From positions 372,001 through 436,000 of the forward strand of contig KV748210.1 of the NCBI GenBank assembly GCA_001692895.1: a stretch of 64,000 nucleotides of DNA. Direction: 5' to 3'. The notes under the pieces were generated by a model that was not told the origin of the DNA, did not search any database, and saw only the letters and a list, made by a program, of their open reading frames with translations. Of the stretch, positions 11,815-23,575 are shown piece after piece (within the stretch, counting starts at the first letter, position 1; the number at the start of each line of letters is the position of its first letter). This stretch comes from Cenococcum geophilum 1.58 (Eukaryota; Ascomycota; Dothideomycetes; Gloniales; Gloniaceae). The translations under genes and the position numbers were made by a program.

Positions 11815-13291
11815 GAACCTAACTGTATAAACCCAACCGTACGAACCCTAACCTCCTTTAACCTAGATATATAATTAATTATCAAAATCGACCTACCTAC
11901 TATAGTGTAATGACCTTATATGGCGTCCAAGTGAGAGCCTAGCTAACGCGATAGCCCGAGCATAGAGCTAGAGTGAGATGCTAAAGCACAGAGCTAGAGC
12001 GAGATACTAGAGCACGGAGCTAGAGTAGAAGCTAGCTTAGATATACTAATAGTAAGAGATAAGGATACTAGGTAGATATAAGGAAGGCACTAAACAACTA
12101 TTTAAACGACTAGCTAGTAAATATTAGATTAAACCAAACCAGAGCCTTAATATAGGCCTATCGCTAAATTAAATTAAGGCTTCTTAGGGAGGCACTAATA
12201 CTACACCAAACGGATGGATAATAGAACATTAAATATATCGAATATCAATTAAACCGAACCGCGATCTACCGTATAACCCCTAACCGTATAACCGACTAAT
12301 AGACAAACTAACGAATTAAATCAAAAGTTCGGAACATTAAAATAAGGTTTCGCTAAGAAGCTAACTAGACCCTTCCTAACCCTTTTAAATTAATAGCGAA
12401 CGACTTCCTACGACCAGTTATAATAGACGACTCCTATAGTACTATAAGCTTATAGAATAGGTCAGAACACGAGGCTAATACTAGATGGACGATTACTAAA
12501 ACGGTATGGAATAATCTAAATAGTACTACACTTAGCTAGATACTAGATAAACAGTCACTAAATAACATTTAATTAAGAGACAACCATTACCAGAGCCGTA
12601 CGACGACCGTTTAAACACCAGAACAATTTAATTAATCGATTAATTAAATTAGGCTAAAGCTAATATTAACGCAGGAACAATTAATTTTAATTCTAAAGCA
12701 CTAGTTGCGACAACTATAACGTCACTAGAGTTACTAAGTAACTACTTCCAGATCTACCTTGATTATAGCTTATATAGCTATAGCTTAAATAACTACCTTA
12801 AATATAGATTAAACATCTACCTTAACTATAGATCAAAAAAGATCAAAAAAGATCTACCACGAGCATGGATTAATTGACTGCCTTAAATACAGATTAAAAT
12901 ACCATACCTGGATTAAACGATTTAGTAGAGCCTCCTATAAAGGATGCTAAATATCTACCTTAACTATAGATTAAAAAGATCTACCATAAGCATAGATTAA
13001 TTAACTGCCTTAAATGCAGATTAAATTACTATACCACAAGGACTTTAAGACGATATCTTAGATACAATTAAAGCAATTCCTAACTAGCCTATATCAGCAC
13101 TAGTTACAACAACCGCAACGTTACTAAGTATAACGTCTATAACGTCACCAGAGCATTAATATCGGCCCATTAGCGAATCAAATTAAGCTTTACCACTCCT
13201 AATTTATATCTAAATTTCCTATTTTAGTACAATTTTCTACCTTTATTTTGCTTTCTACAGCTTTAACTACACCGTTAAATCTGGGGGGGTG
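11815..13291 (+). other. interior of element O, no coding potential seen
   Basis: About 1.5 kb without a recognisable gene. 11958-12035 has 2.7 tandem copies of a 26-bp unit (agcacagagctagagcgaga...). Two copies of a roughly 80-bp segment (tctaccttaactatagat ... gccttaaatncagattaaa) lie at about 12806-12900 and 12955-13026. A segment near 12213-12270 resembles 6126-6219 on the other side of B, so O carried a repeated block before B arrived. Confidence 0.55.
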
Positions 13292-13485
13292 TGTAACCGA
13301 CTACCGGACCCTATATATTGCCCTGTTTCACTAGCGTCAGCACTACCCTCGTATATCTTGGATATAATTAAAATAAGTCATAGGTCTTAGAGTTAGGGGT
13401 CTACTTTTATATATTTATACCACTTGATTTCCATAGATTTATAATTAAGTTGCTTATTTAATTCCTATACACTACAAAGCTTACA
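13292..13485 (+). repeat. 3' LTR of element O
   Basis: 194 bp, TGTAA...TTACA ends form a 5-bp inverted pair. Same sequence as 5797-5961 plus an internal segment around 13368-13400. Followed at once by TSD TAATC. A polypurine run lies directly before it. Confidence 0.88.
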
Positions 13486-13490
13486 TAATC

Positions 13491-13989
13491 TATAAAACCT
13501 ACGCAGTACTAAAGGACGCGTAGATAAGGTTAATAAGGAAGAAGCTCTACTACCTTATTAGGGCGTAAAATGTAATATACTTCGCATTTTATATAGGTAA
13601 TAAAAGGCACGTTTTAATATCGGGGAATAGGTTTATACGCATAGTAGAGATATTAGGAAAAATGCTTATTTACTATAGCTAAGTAAGAGATTCTTAAGGG
13701 TTTTTTATTGCTTAGCTAACCGGATCTTAGCCGAAGATCTAAATTCTACTAAAAGCTTTAAAATACTACTAAATCTTCCTTTTTTTACCACCAAGGCAGC
13801 GAGCTGTTAGCTTGCTATAGTTTTATTACTAACTAACTGTTAACTAACTATAACTACCCTATACGCTAACTAACTACTCGCTAACTACTTATATTATCAG
13901 CTTCTTGACAGCTACGCTACTAGCGTCACTAGCTATTAAACGTACTAAAACGGATGTATTTCTATCGCAATATATATATTAGGAGATAT
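13491..13989. other. unassigned AT-rich stretch
   Basis: Right flank of element O. A weak minus-strand reading with Gln-type stops runs to about 13750 and could be the 5' part of the hAT gene that O interrupts, but I recognise no domain. 13830-13900 has several gctaactaact-type short repeats that might belong to a transposon end. No gene is supported. Confidence 0.35.
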
Positions 13990-15850
13990 CTTAATTAATC
14001 TCCCTTTAATAGTTATCTAAAAAAGCCCTATTTTAAGATTAATAATGCCTTCCCCATAGGCTATTAGATTTTCTAAAATTATAACTAATAAATAAGGATA
14101 CCCCTTTAATCTATATAGTAGCTCTATTTATTTAACCGCTACTAGTAAAATATAGTTTCTTATTACTCCACTATTTATTAGCGCTTTAAACTTCTAACCT
14201 TGCTAATTAACTTATAAATTTAGGTAATATCCTTAAATTCCTTTAAGGGTTTAAAGCTCTACTACTAACTCCATTTAGTTTTATAGGCCTCCCCTTTCTC
14301 TAACTATTAGCTACTAGATTTTATTTATACTTAGCTCTTCTTAAGCTAATACTTAGTTTATTTCTTTTCTTTAATATACTATAGATATATATTCTTTAGA
14401 TATTTTCACTACTATTATCTATTTAGGTATTCTTCCGTAAGGAATCTTCCTAGTTAAAGTATTAAGTTATTTAACTTTTATACTTTTACTAAATACCAGC
14501 TATATATACTTAGTATTTCTATACTATTGCTTATTTAGCGCCCAATATATCCTTATAAGATATTTCTTATTCTTCGCCTTTAGTGCTTAGTATATACTAT
14601 ATTAATTATCTATATACAATCTATAATAATATATAATGCGCTAAGTGTCTTACGTTAACTCTTAGCTTATCTTTATTTTTAAATCTAAATCTCTATTTAA
14701 CTAATCTAGCTATTAGCCTATTTTTAGTAGGTACTAATATTTATTATTTACTTCTCTAGTCCTCTAATTATTTTTCTAAGTCTCTTTATATTATAATTAA
14801 GGTTCCTTAGATATAACTTATTTGTCTAGCTATATATAAAAGTCTTCCTACTTATTATTTTATTATTATCTATACCACTTTTAATATAGCTTTATAAGTA
14901 TATATAATCTATCTATAAGAAAGCATCTCTTTATTACTATATTATTATAACCTTTTATATACCGTTTATTAAACCTAATAGAGATTTTAAAATACTCTTC
15001 TTTTTTAATTTTTTATAACCACTTTACCCTTGGTATACCCGTCTTTAATCTATAAGTAATTCTTCTTATAAATACTCTATTCCTTAATTAATTTTGTATT
15101 CTTAGCTTATAGTTTTAATTCTACTTTTACTACGCGTAGATTTATTCTTTAAATTCTTTTTGGCTTTTTTCTAGTCTATATCTAGCTAATAAATCCTTAA
15201 AGTTTTCTTACTTCTTAATTATAGTATTAACTTTTTAACTTTTAAGTTAAACGCTTTGTTCTTTTTTTTGGATATCCTTTATATAAAGCCTTAAGTTTTT
15301 TTATTACTTTAGCTTAAATTCTTAGCTTTCTAAAAATCTTCGTCCCGTGCTTATATATTTATTATTAAACTAAGCTACTACCCTTTTTTTATTAGTTTTC
15401 GTCTATTATAGGTCCTTAAGCTTCTTTTATCTTATCTTAAGAATCTTAAGTCTTTAGCCTTTTACCTTTATTAAGTACTAAAGTAGCTCTATATCTTACT
15501 TCTCTTACATTTTATAAAGTAATAGATATTATATCTAATAGAGTCTTAATCCCTATTACTATTTTAGTCTCTATAGCCGTTTTAGCCTCTACCTCTATTA
15601 ATACGTCATTAAGGTCTATATATTCCTAGTAAATCGCTTTTATTATCTTATTACTACTACTAATAGTCTAATTATCTTAATCCTTAGATATTATTACTCT
15701 TTAGTAAAACTAATATACGAGAACTTACTTAGCTAATTTTTAGCTAAACATATCCTCTAGATCTTTATCTAGTTTATAAAGTTAATCTTACTCTTTATTT
15801 AACTCTACTATAGCATAAAGTCCTCTTAAATTAGGCTCCTATAGCTAATA
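13990..15850 (-). pseudogene. gypsy-like Gag plus protease remnant (element I)
   Basis: Minus-strand frame of about 600 codons if TAA/TAG are read as Gln. The first two thirds (15850 down to about 14900) are Lys/Glu/Gln-rich and look like a long coiled coil (for example LDKDLEDMFS, KAIYQEYIDLNDVLIEVEA). The C-terminal part (about 14190-14000) resembles a retropepsin: ALINSGVIRNYI near 14190-14150, with the catalytic Asp codon read as Asn, followed by LLYRLKGYPYLLVI. No RT, integrase or LTR is joined to it, so it is a truncated retroelement fragment. The coiled-coil part could instead belong to another family. Confidence 0.5.
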
Positions 15851-16120
15851 GCTTACGCTATACTTAGCGTCCCGTAACGGGACTAGCCCAGTTATAGCAG
15901 GAATATCTTGGTGAAACACTCGACAGATAAATTCCAACGCTTTGACCAAATTCTGCCGAATTCTGCTAGCTTAATTAACTTCTGCCAAGTTCTACTAGAT
16001 CAATTAAATTCTACCGAAGTCTGTTAAAGACCGCATGCGTATATACGCACGCATCGACCACTAAGCCCCTAACTATTTAATTATATAATTCTCTTATTAT
16101 TCCTTTCTCTTCTTTACGCA
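15851..16120. other. junction between divergent Gag remnants; possible LTR/leader of G
   Basis: About 270 bp of GC-mixed, non-coding sequence. It contains repeated aaattctgccgaattctgc motifs at about 15945-16020, close to the cctgccaaattctgccatatcctgcc block in the LTR of element C. This may be the 5' LTR or leader of G, but no TG...CA ends or second copy could be fixed. A cgtatatacg palindrome lies near 16040. Confidence 0.35.
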
Positions 16121-16918
16121 ACGTCTTATTCTTAGCGAGAGCTATATACCCTTAGATTTAGATAAAATTTATATTATTCCTTTAAATCTTCCCCTAAAGT
16201 CTCTTCGCGCCCTTATATTACGTTATATTAATACTAATACCCTTAAAATAGTAAATAAACTTAAATCCGCTACGTTAACTATTATAGCCCTAGTTAGGGA
16301 ACAAATAATAATAATATAATAGTCCTTTATAGATGCCTTAGCCTAGTAATAAGCTATACTAGAAACTTAGTATTAGTAATTAATTAAAGCAATACGCAAA
16401 GAACTTTATAACGCTAAAGTACTTATATTAAAGACCCTAGTACCAATACCCTCTATAGATAAGATTAAAATAACTATACCTAAACCTAACCCGTTAAATA
16501 TAAACCCTAAACTAGCAGTAGTAGCTTAATCTATATTTATAATAAATCTAATACCTATTATAAAATCCAAAAAGCTCCCTAACCCTCTAATGTTTAATAG
16601 AAATTAAAATAACCTATAACCTTTTATAACTAAGCTCTGCCTTAAACTTTTAATAAACTATAACTAATACCCTACTAAAGCTAGTAAAATTAGCTATAGA
16701 ATGTCTTATTTAAGTAAAAATACTACATAAATTATAGACCCATTCTTCTATAATAGCACCTTTATTAACTTTAAAATCTTTATCTCCTTACTAGAGTAAA
16801 TATATAATAACGCCAGCCGCGAACATATAGCTATTATAAAACTTAAGAACCTATAATAACGGAACCAAGACTTTACTAACTTCTTTTCGGAATTTTTAAG
16901 TTTTATTAGTAAGCTAAA
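16121..16918 (+). pseudogene. G gag, 5' part
   Basis: Gag structural protein remnant. The recognisable Retrotrans_gag segment starts near 16575 (PLMFNRN, then FITKLCLKLLIN) and continues through FFYNSTFINFKIFISLLE to DFTNFFSEFLSFISKLN, where element C cuts in at 16919. The upstream part (16121-16570) reads as a plausible N-terminal region with many Gln-type stops. It continues at 53275 after C. Confidence 0.72.
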
Positions 16919-17128
16919 TGTAACGGCGCTATCGCACGTTACCTGCCAAATTCTGCCATATCCTGCCGACCTGTAATTGGCCCGCCTAAAGCTAGCGCCT
17001 TAGCGGCTCACCCTATATATTTGTTTATATTAGTCCTAGCAACCCCTTTTCCTTCTCTTTAGCTTAGTATCTTTATAAGATAGCATTCTATAAGCTTTGG
17101 TTTAGAAGCATTTATATAAGCCGTTACA
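16919..17128 (+). repeat. 5' LTR of element C
   Basis: 210 bp, TGTAACGGC...GCCGTTACA. Contains cctgccaaattctgcc and a TATA-like ctatatatttg near 17010. Preceded by TSD CTAAA. Confidence 0.93.
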
Positions 17129-17362
17129 TTATACTAAGCTCTCCCTATATTGCCTGGGAAGGCCTTAATAATATCCTACTTTAAAAGAAAAAACTTCGTC
17201 TATAATAATGCGTTAACGCGCTATACTTAGACACTAAAACAACTCTACATTGCCTAGGAAGGCCTAGATAATATCCCACCTTATAAGCCAGACAGAACTA
17301 GACCTATACCCCTAAAATTAAAACCAAAGTATATAATACTAATAAACCCTAGAAAGCTAATA
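17129..17362 (+). other. leader of element C with a duplicated segment
   Basis: Untranslated leader between LTR and gag. A roughly 40-bp segment (attgcctgggaaggcct...aatatcc) occurs twice, at about 17150-17190 and 17238-17280. No gene. Confidence 0.55.
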
Positions 17363-18678
17363 ATGGCACCTAAAGCAAGCTTATTTAAGAGAGTTACCTC
17401 TACCTAAGAGAAACCTAAGATCCAATTAGAATTAAAAATTAAAGATAATAATAACGTTATAGATATACGCAAGTAGATTTACGCCCTTATAGCTAGCTAG
17501 GAAGCTAATTGTCTTAAAGTAAGGAATATATAAGAGACCCTATAAGAGATCCTAGAAAGCCTTATAGCCCTATAAAATAGCCTAGCTTCCCCTTCTTAAA
17601 GCCTAGCTAATATACTCACTCTACTAAATACAATATACTAGGGAGTACGGATATAATAATAAAGTAAGTAAAGTCCGTTAAGCTTCCTAACCCCTAACCA
17701 CTATCTAACGGGATAGACCCTACCTTTAAGAATTAGAGGATTTAAGTATGAGGAAAGCTCTATGTTAACTACAACTATTTCCTTTTTAAGGAAGCCAAAA
17801 TGCTCTACCTTTTTAGTTAAACCACTAGGGACGCCTAACGGCACCTTTAAGCCAAGTTTAAGGACAATTCCCCTATCTAATTTATATCTATTAATAAGAT
17901 AATACGGCACCTAGCGGCTATTTATATTAACCTAAACAAAGTATAGGACGCCTAGTATAACTATAATCGCCTAATAATAAAACCAAACTAACCCTTTACC
18001 AAATTCTAGACTTAATTCCTATACCTTATAGGAGAAGGCTAGGTTTCCTTTAAGAACTACTAATTAGACTTATATAATAAGCTAATAATTTAGCTATAAG
18101 AGAAGATCGCTATAACCTTAGATGACCTTCTAACGTATAATAGACTTATAACTTATTACTTATTACTAGATTTAGAACTAAAGCAAATTAACACCTACCC
18201 TAATCGGCAGAAGTGACCCCAGAATAATTAAAACTCATTAGCTATACCTATAGGAGCTAAAGTAGAAAGATAAGCTATAACCGCCCTTACACTAAAAGCG
18301 GTCATATCTACGCACTAGTAGGCCTCGCTTGACTAGCTATATACTATACCCCTAACTAGTACTTATCGCAATACCCTAATCGACCCTACCTTAGCTACTT
18401 GCTATAACTATAATAAAGAGGGTTACTTTGCCTTATCTTGCCTAGAGCTAAAGGATATAGGCGATATTAAGGAAATAGAGGAAGGAGAAATGTCTAACGA
18501 GTTGGGAAAAGAAGAGCCCTAGGGAAAGACTCCTCCCTAAAGTACCCTATTAATCTTAAAAAGATTAATCTTAGTTAGTTAATGGGTAGAAAGCATTTTA
18601 CTATTCTATATATAGTATTTTAAAATAGATATAGAGTAAATATAACTACCCTTATTAATACTAGAGTAAATAGCTTCG
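17363..18678 (+). pseudogene. C gag and start of protease
   Basis: Gag with the start Met at 17363 (MAPKASLFKRV). The Retrotrans_gag domain lies about 17690-18190 (YVNYNYFLFKEAKMLYLF, INKIIRHLAAIYINL). A CCHC knuckle at 18400-18447 reads CYNYNKEGYFALSC, where one Cys and the His are Tyr through RIP. An acidic tail follows (DIGDIKEIEEGEM). The protease starts at about 18600 and is cut at 18679 by element J. It resumes at 30217. Confidence 0.83.
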
Positions 18679-18893
18679 TGTAAGGGATATTATTATAGAC
18701 ACCTTGGGTTGCCCTTAGGACAACCCCCGGACGCCCCTTAGATAATCGCCGGTCACGTACCGGAGGCACGTACCCGTAGTATATAGTCTCTACAATCCTA
18801 GAGGCCTTACCTCCTTAAGGATTCGTCTCTCTTACCAATCTATCCTATTCCAATTGTATCCTTATAGCCCCCTATCTATAAGATCCCCTTATA
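18679..18893 (+). repeat. 5' LTR of element J
   Basis: 215 bp, starts tgtaagggatattatt, ends gatccccttata (RIP form of cccctcaca). Contains a short ggtcacgtaccgg inverted repeat near 18751 that is absent from the 3' copy. Confidence 0.9.
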
Positions 18894-19019
18894 TTTAAAT
18901 CCTTCCTACTCCTTTTTAGAAGGGTAGTTAGCTTTAAGGACTAGATTATTTATTTATATCTTTTGTTTATAACTACTATTCTTCCTTAAAAATCTCGTAA
19001 TAACCTAAATAGAAACTCT

Positions 19020-20700
19020 ATGGATACCTTATGGAAAGCCGTCGCGTAAAGGTAGGAAGGTCCCTCTAATAGCAAAAGATTGCGACAATATAACCCTCTA
19101 GGCAAGACGGCCGAACGAGCCCTAATACCTAGATACTCTAGGAGCTTGAAGACTCTTATATACCTACGGTTACCAGCAACGCTGAGGAAATTATAGATAC
19201 CCTCTACAACGGTTATAACGCTGCTAGAAAGCAACTGGAACCCCTCCGGCCCTACCTAAGCTAATTAGAAGATTAAGTGTTAGAGGCAACTCTAAGATCT
19301 TCCCCTAAGCTAGAAATGCTAGAGGAATATACTAATATATCCGACTAGGGAACCAACCGGAACCCTCCTAGAAGACCACCGGCCTATAATTGGTATAGTG
19401 GCGGTGTATAGACTGCTTATAAGCTAAGTAGGCCTACCCCTTTAGGTAATCTAAGCTAATTACTAACTTAAGACCCGAGCCTCGTTAGGAAGCCTATATT
19501 AGCTACTAGTACTAATACTACCTCTATAGTAGGAGCCTCCCTAGGCCCGAGTTTAAAAGGTTAAAAGCCCTATACCGATCTCCTTTAAGACGGATATTAG
19601 GAAGCTATTATAAGGCTCTCGGAAGCTATACGGGAGGAAGCTACTAATAAATATATTAGAACCCTTTAAGGGTAAATCTAGATCTAGTAGGGTCTAATCT
19701 AAGCTAGGCAAATTCTTTTATAACCTAGTTAAGGCTAAGGGCTTCCTGGGAGCTACCTAGTACCTACCTAAGAAGGTGTAAAAGACTTAGAGAGTTATCT
19801 ACGTAATAAACAGAAAAAGGATATAGACTAACTGGCTAAGGCCTTTAGTAGTCTAGAACTCCGCTATAGACCTAACGCCCAGTAGTTGGACAATTGGGTT
19901 CGTAAGGTAGATAACTTCTTTAAGATACTAATAATACGAGATAATACAAAAGAGCATATATACTGGATTATTAACAAGATTAAAGACCGATCGCTAAACT
20001 AGATCGCACTTAATTAGCTTAATAAAGAGCAAATTACTATATAGCTATAGCTGTAAACCTTTCTAAAGAAATAGACTTAAGATCTATATATTATATAATA
20101 TAATAATGCAAAGCTATTCTAGAATAGGATATAGCTAGACCGCCACGACTTCCGCCAGTTTATAAACTTTATAGAAACTTATGCTTAATAGATAGATCTA
20201 GAACCCTTTAAAAATAAGGATGGTAGCATCTATAAGAAGGAGAAGATCGGGTTTATCTAGGTTAGAATTAAGCTAGTAATTTATAACGAAATAAAGCGCA
20301 TAGGAGCCCTATCGCAGATCACTATATATGCGGATTTTAAACGAGCAGTCCTAAACGCTAAAGATACGGTAAGGAACTAGACCTCTTCCGGTAGGAAGCT
20401 AGGGGGTTACTAAAAGCGTGGGCACTCTAGTAGTAACGCAGGGCAGACTTAACCTTTAAAGAAGCCGTTCTTAAAGAGAACTTTAGAAGGGTTAAAGTTA
20501 GGAACCTTAAATAACGGGAAAGACTCCTAGGGTTAACCTAATACCTATCCGGCACCTTTATAGAAACACTCTAAGAAGTTAAGAGAAAACTCTAGAGGTA
20601 GATCCTATTAGAAAAATAAATAGGGTAATAACCGCACTAACAATCTAAAAAAAGAAAAGCCCTAGTTACGGACCTCTTCTAGCTATAACTAGGGCAAGAT
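19020..20700 (+). pseudogene. J gag
   Basis: Start Met at 19020 (MDTLWKAVA). The N-terminal third is Pro/Ser/Thr-rich. The capsid-like part (about 19790-20380) includes NWVRKVDNFFKILIIRDN, ALNQLNKEQITI and HDFRQFINFIETYAQQI if TAG/TAA are read as Gln. A basic, Gly/Arg/Lys-rich tail (about 20380-20700) takes the place of a zinc knuckle; I see no CCHC motif. Some frame breaks. Confidence 0.7.
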
Positions 20701-22150
20701 ATAGAAGAAAAGACTCTCTATATTACTATTAAGCTAGAAATAATACTCCCTATAGGTAAGGTATAATAGTTCTAAGTACTATATAACAGCGGCGCTAAAA
20801 TTAATCTTATATAATATAATTTGGTAAAAGAGCATAAACTTATCCTATTATAAAGGTGGTGGAAACCTATTATAGGCTTCCTAGATAAGTATTAGATTAA
20901 GCTATATAGTGCCTATAAGCTTATAGTATTAGTAGCTAATATATATAACCGCACTAAGGTAGTCGGCCCGCAACCCTTTTAGGCGGCTAACTTCGTAGGT
21001 TATAACCTTATCCTTAGATACCCTTAGCTTGCGGAAGCAGATCCTAAGATACGCTTTAAGACTGGAGCCTTTAAATAGTGGAACGATGAAGATTTAGAAG
21101 GGTATATATTACTAATAAGCCTAAAGGATATCCTAGAGAATATAGCCCTAGGCGAAATAGTGTACGCTCTATACCTAAAGGAGTATCAAATCTAACCCCT
21201 ATTTAAGGGCAAGATGGGTATAAAGCCTAGTATAGGTAATAACCCCTCTATAATAGAAACCCTACGGGGAACTACTAGATAGGTCGCGGAGACATTATAA
21301 GGAGGCGGCGATCTTAAGGATCTTATAAGATACTTTAACCGCTATAGGTTACTCTAGCTTAAGTAATATGCAGAGAGTATACTATAGCACCTTAAACGCT
21401 ACGTTAAGGAGTTTCCTACCCTCTACTGGCTATTATATAAAACGGTTTAATATACGGTAGCAACTATATATAAGTAACTATTACAGCGCACGACGCTGCC
21501 CGTAAGTATCTTAAGGGAGCTTCGGGACCTACCCGATAATAACGCAGAGGATAAACGCGACCCTAATTTGTTAAATATTTTAGCAGGCCTAAGGGACTTA
21601 CTAAGGGTATTTTTGGGTAGGAGAGCTAAAGTCCTACCGTAGAACTTAGAGTACGATTATATAATTAATCTAGAAGAAGGTAAGTAACCGCCGAACCTTC
21701 CTATCTATAACCTTTTGCGTAAAGAGCTTAAGATCCTACGGGAGTACCTTAATGGCTTACTAGAAAAGGGATAGATCCGGCTAGTAAGTTGCCGTTAGGC
21801 GCGCTAATCCTCTTCATCCTAAAACTAGATGGAACTATAAGGCTATGCGTAGACTATTGCGGTCTTAATAAGATTATAATTAAGAACCATTACCCACTAC
21901 TACTGGTTAGTGAAATGCTAGATTAACTATCTAGGGCGAAGATCTTTACAAAGTTAGATCTATAAGACGCCTATTATAAGCTCTATATTAAAGAAGGGGA
22001 TAAGTAAAAGACCGCTTTTAAGACCTAATACGGCCACTTTAAGTATCTAGTAATACCTTTTAGGCTAGCTAATACGCCTACGATATTTTAATCGTATATT
22101 TACAGAGCCTTAGGGGGACTAGTTAACCGCATATGCGTTATCTATTTAGA
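20701..22150 (+). pseudogene. J protease and N-terminal half of reverse transcriptase
   Basis: The protease active-site segment reads LYNSGAKINLI (about 20786-20815), with the catalytic Asp (GAC) changed to Asn (AAC). NLILRYP, stop, LAEADPKIRF follows (about 21008-21055). The RT fingers and palm start near 21716 ([17 protein letters not shown]), a frameshift sits at about 21785, then KIFTKLDLQDAYYKL (about 21946-21990), FKYLVIPFRLANTPT (about 22040-22085) and RICVIYLD (about 22130-22150). The frame stops exactly at the first Asp of the YLDD box, where element L inserted. Confidence 0.85.
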
Positions 22151-22152
22151 TA

Positions 22153-22168
22153 CATCGGGAAAATATTC
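22153..22168 (+). repeat. left terminal inverted repeat of L
   Basis: CATCGGGAAAATATTC, next to target TA at 22151-22152. Confidence 0.8.
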
Positions 22169-22214
22169 GCAGGATGAGATTCAAGTAGACTTTGTGTGGC
22201 GCGTTTCGCGTAAT

Positions 22215-22485
22215 TGACATGCAATTTGACCAACTTGACACGCAATTGACCAACTTGACACGCAATTGACCAACTTAACATGCAATTTAACCAACTTAAT
22301 ACGCAATTGACCAACTTGACATGCAATTTAACCAACTTAATACGCAATTGACCAACTTGACATGTAATTTAACTAACTTAATACGCAATTAACTAACTTG
22401 ACAACTTTAAAAGCTAACTGCATATTCCTTGACACGCAGTTAACCTATTTAACAACTTTAAAAGCTAACTGTATATTCCTTGACA
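22215..22485. repeat. L array 1: 20-21-bp units
   Basis: About nine head-to-tail copies of tgacacgcaattgaccaact (to 22398), then two copies of a longer ttgaca...aactttaaaagctaactg unit to about 22485. The unit contains a CAATTG palindrome. Some copies show C-to-T changes (taatacgcaatt), so mild mutation has occurred. Short open frames here are by-products of the repeat. Confidence 0.88.
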
Positions 22486-22553
22486 TGCAATTAAGGTAAA
22501 GCTATATGCCAATTACGCAATCTATATATATCTTACATAGTCTTATTACTTAG
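22486..22553. other. spacer between arrays 1 and 2
   Basis: Short unique AT-rich spacer; nothing recognised. Confidence 0.4.
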
Positions 22554-23412
22554 AGGCTCTGCATAAGGCTCTGCACAAGGCTCTACACGAAGCTCTACAC
22601 GAAGCTCTACACGAAGCTCTACACGAGGCTCTGCACAAGGCTCTACACGAAGCTCTACACGAAGCTCTACACGAGGCTCTGCACAAGGCTCTACACGAAG
22701 CTCTACACGAAGCTCTACACGAAGCTCTACACGAAGCTCTACACGAAGCTCTACACGAAGCTCTACACGAAGCTCTACGTACAGAGGCTCTGCACGAGGC
22801 TCTGCGCGAAGCTCTGCGTACGGAGGCTCTGCACGAAGCTCTACGTAGAGGCTCTGCACGAAGCTCTGCGCGAGGCTCTGCGTACGGAGGCTCTGCACGA
22901 AGCTCTACGTAGAGGCTCTGCACGAGGCTCTGCGCGAGGCTCTGCGTACGGAGGCTCTGCCGACGAAGCTCTGGCACGAAGCTCTGCACCGAGAAGCTCT
23001 GCACGAAGCTCTGCACGAAGCTCTTGCACGAAGCTCTACCGTACAGAAGGCTCTGCAATTGAGGGCTCTTGCGCCGAAGCTCTGGCGTACCGGAGGGCCT
23101 CTGCCCGAAGCTCTACGTAGGAGGCTCTGCACGAGGCTCTACGCGGGGCTCTGCGTACGGAGGCTCTGCACGGAAGCTCTTGCACGAGGCTCTGCACGAG
23201 GCTCTGCGCGAAGCACTCTGCGTAACGGAGGCTCTACACACGCAAGCTCTGCACGAGAGCTCCTGCGCGAAGCTACCTGCACATACGGCGGAGGCTCTAC
23301 ACGAAGCTCTACACGAAGCTTATATACGAAGCTCTTACGTACGTACAGAGGCTCTGCACCAAGGCTCTGCGCGGAAGCTCTGCCGTATTGGAGGCTCTAC
23401 ACGAAGCTCTGC
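22554..23412. repeat. L array 2: 12-bp units, about 70 copies
   Basis: Tandem 12-mers of the type gaagctctacac / gaggctctgcac. 22580-22770 is very regular. From about 22770 to 22950 a higher-order unit of about 64 bp (with gtacgg or gtag variants) repeats. After about 22955 single-base insertions and deletions break the phase. Because 12 is a multiple of 3, several frames stay open and spell RAELRAEL- or RASCRASC-type peptides. I regard these as artefacts. Confidence 0.92.
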
Positions 23413-23575
23413 CATCGGGTCCCCGGCTATATTGCCCGATAGCGTCTACACGTGGTCTCTGCCTTATGTAGCCGCCTTTTTTTTACCCTTCCCTTCCCTC
23501 CCTTACCATCCTCCTAACCCTAGGGAGGGCACTAAGAACCGGCAGCCAGCCAGAAGGACCGTTTGCCTAGAACTA
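23413..23575. other. unique segment between arrays 2 and 3
   Basis: About 160 bp including a pyrimidine-rich tract (ttttttttacccttcccttccctccc). No gene. Confidence 0.4.

Larger units (their letters stand above)
5797..13485 (+). mobile_element. non-autonomous LTR element O, interrupted by copia element B
   Basis: The LTRs at 5797-5961 and 13292-13485 match over their length and are flanked by the exact 5-bp TSD TAATC (5792-5796 and 13486-13490). Without the nested copia element B (6220-11814) the element is about 2.1 kb. Its own interior (5962-6219 plus 11815-13291) shows no gag or pol that I can recognise, only short repeats. It is therefore a TRIM/LARD-like element that would depend on proteins from another element. 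The polypurine-like ctgggggggtg before 13292 sets the plus orientation. Confidence 0.85.

Noticed and set aside
3060-13930. Terminal inverted repeats of the hAT element (tagtgacgc-like words near 13930 and tagtgtg near 3050)
   Set aside because: The words do not match well and no 8-bp target duplication could be found.
22215-22398. CRISPR-like array
   Set aside because: Units are directly adjacent without unique spacers, and the sequence is fungal; it is a minisatellite.
22533-23132. Several overlapping open frames encoding RAELRAEL- or RASCRASC-type repeat proteins
   Set aside because: They arise because the 12-bp unit of array 2 is a multiple of three and lacks stops; frames are open on both strands and have no other gene feature.
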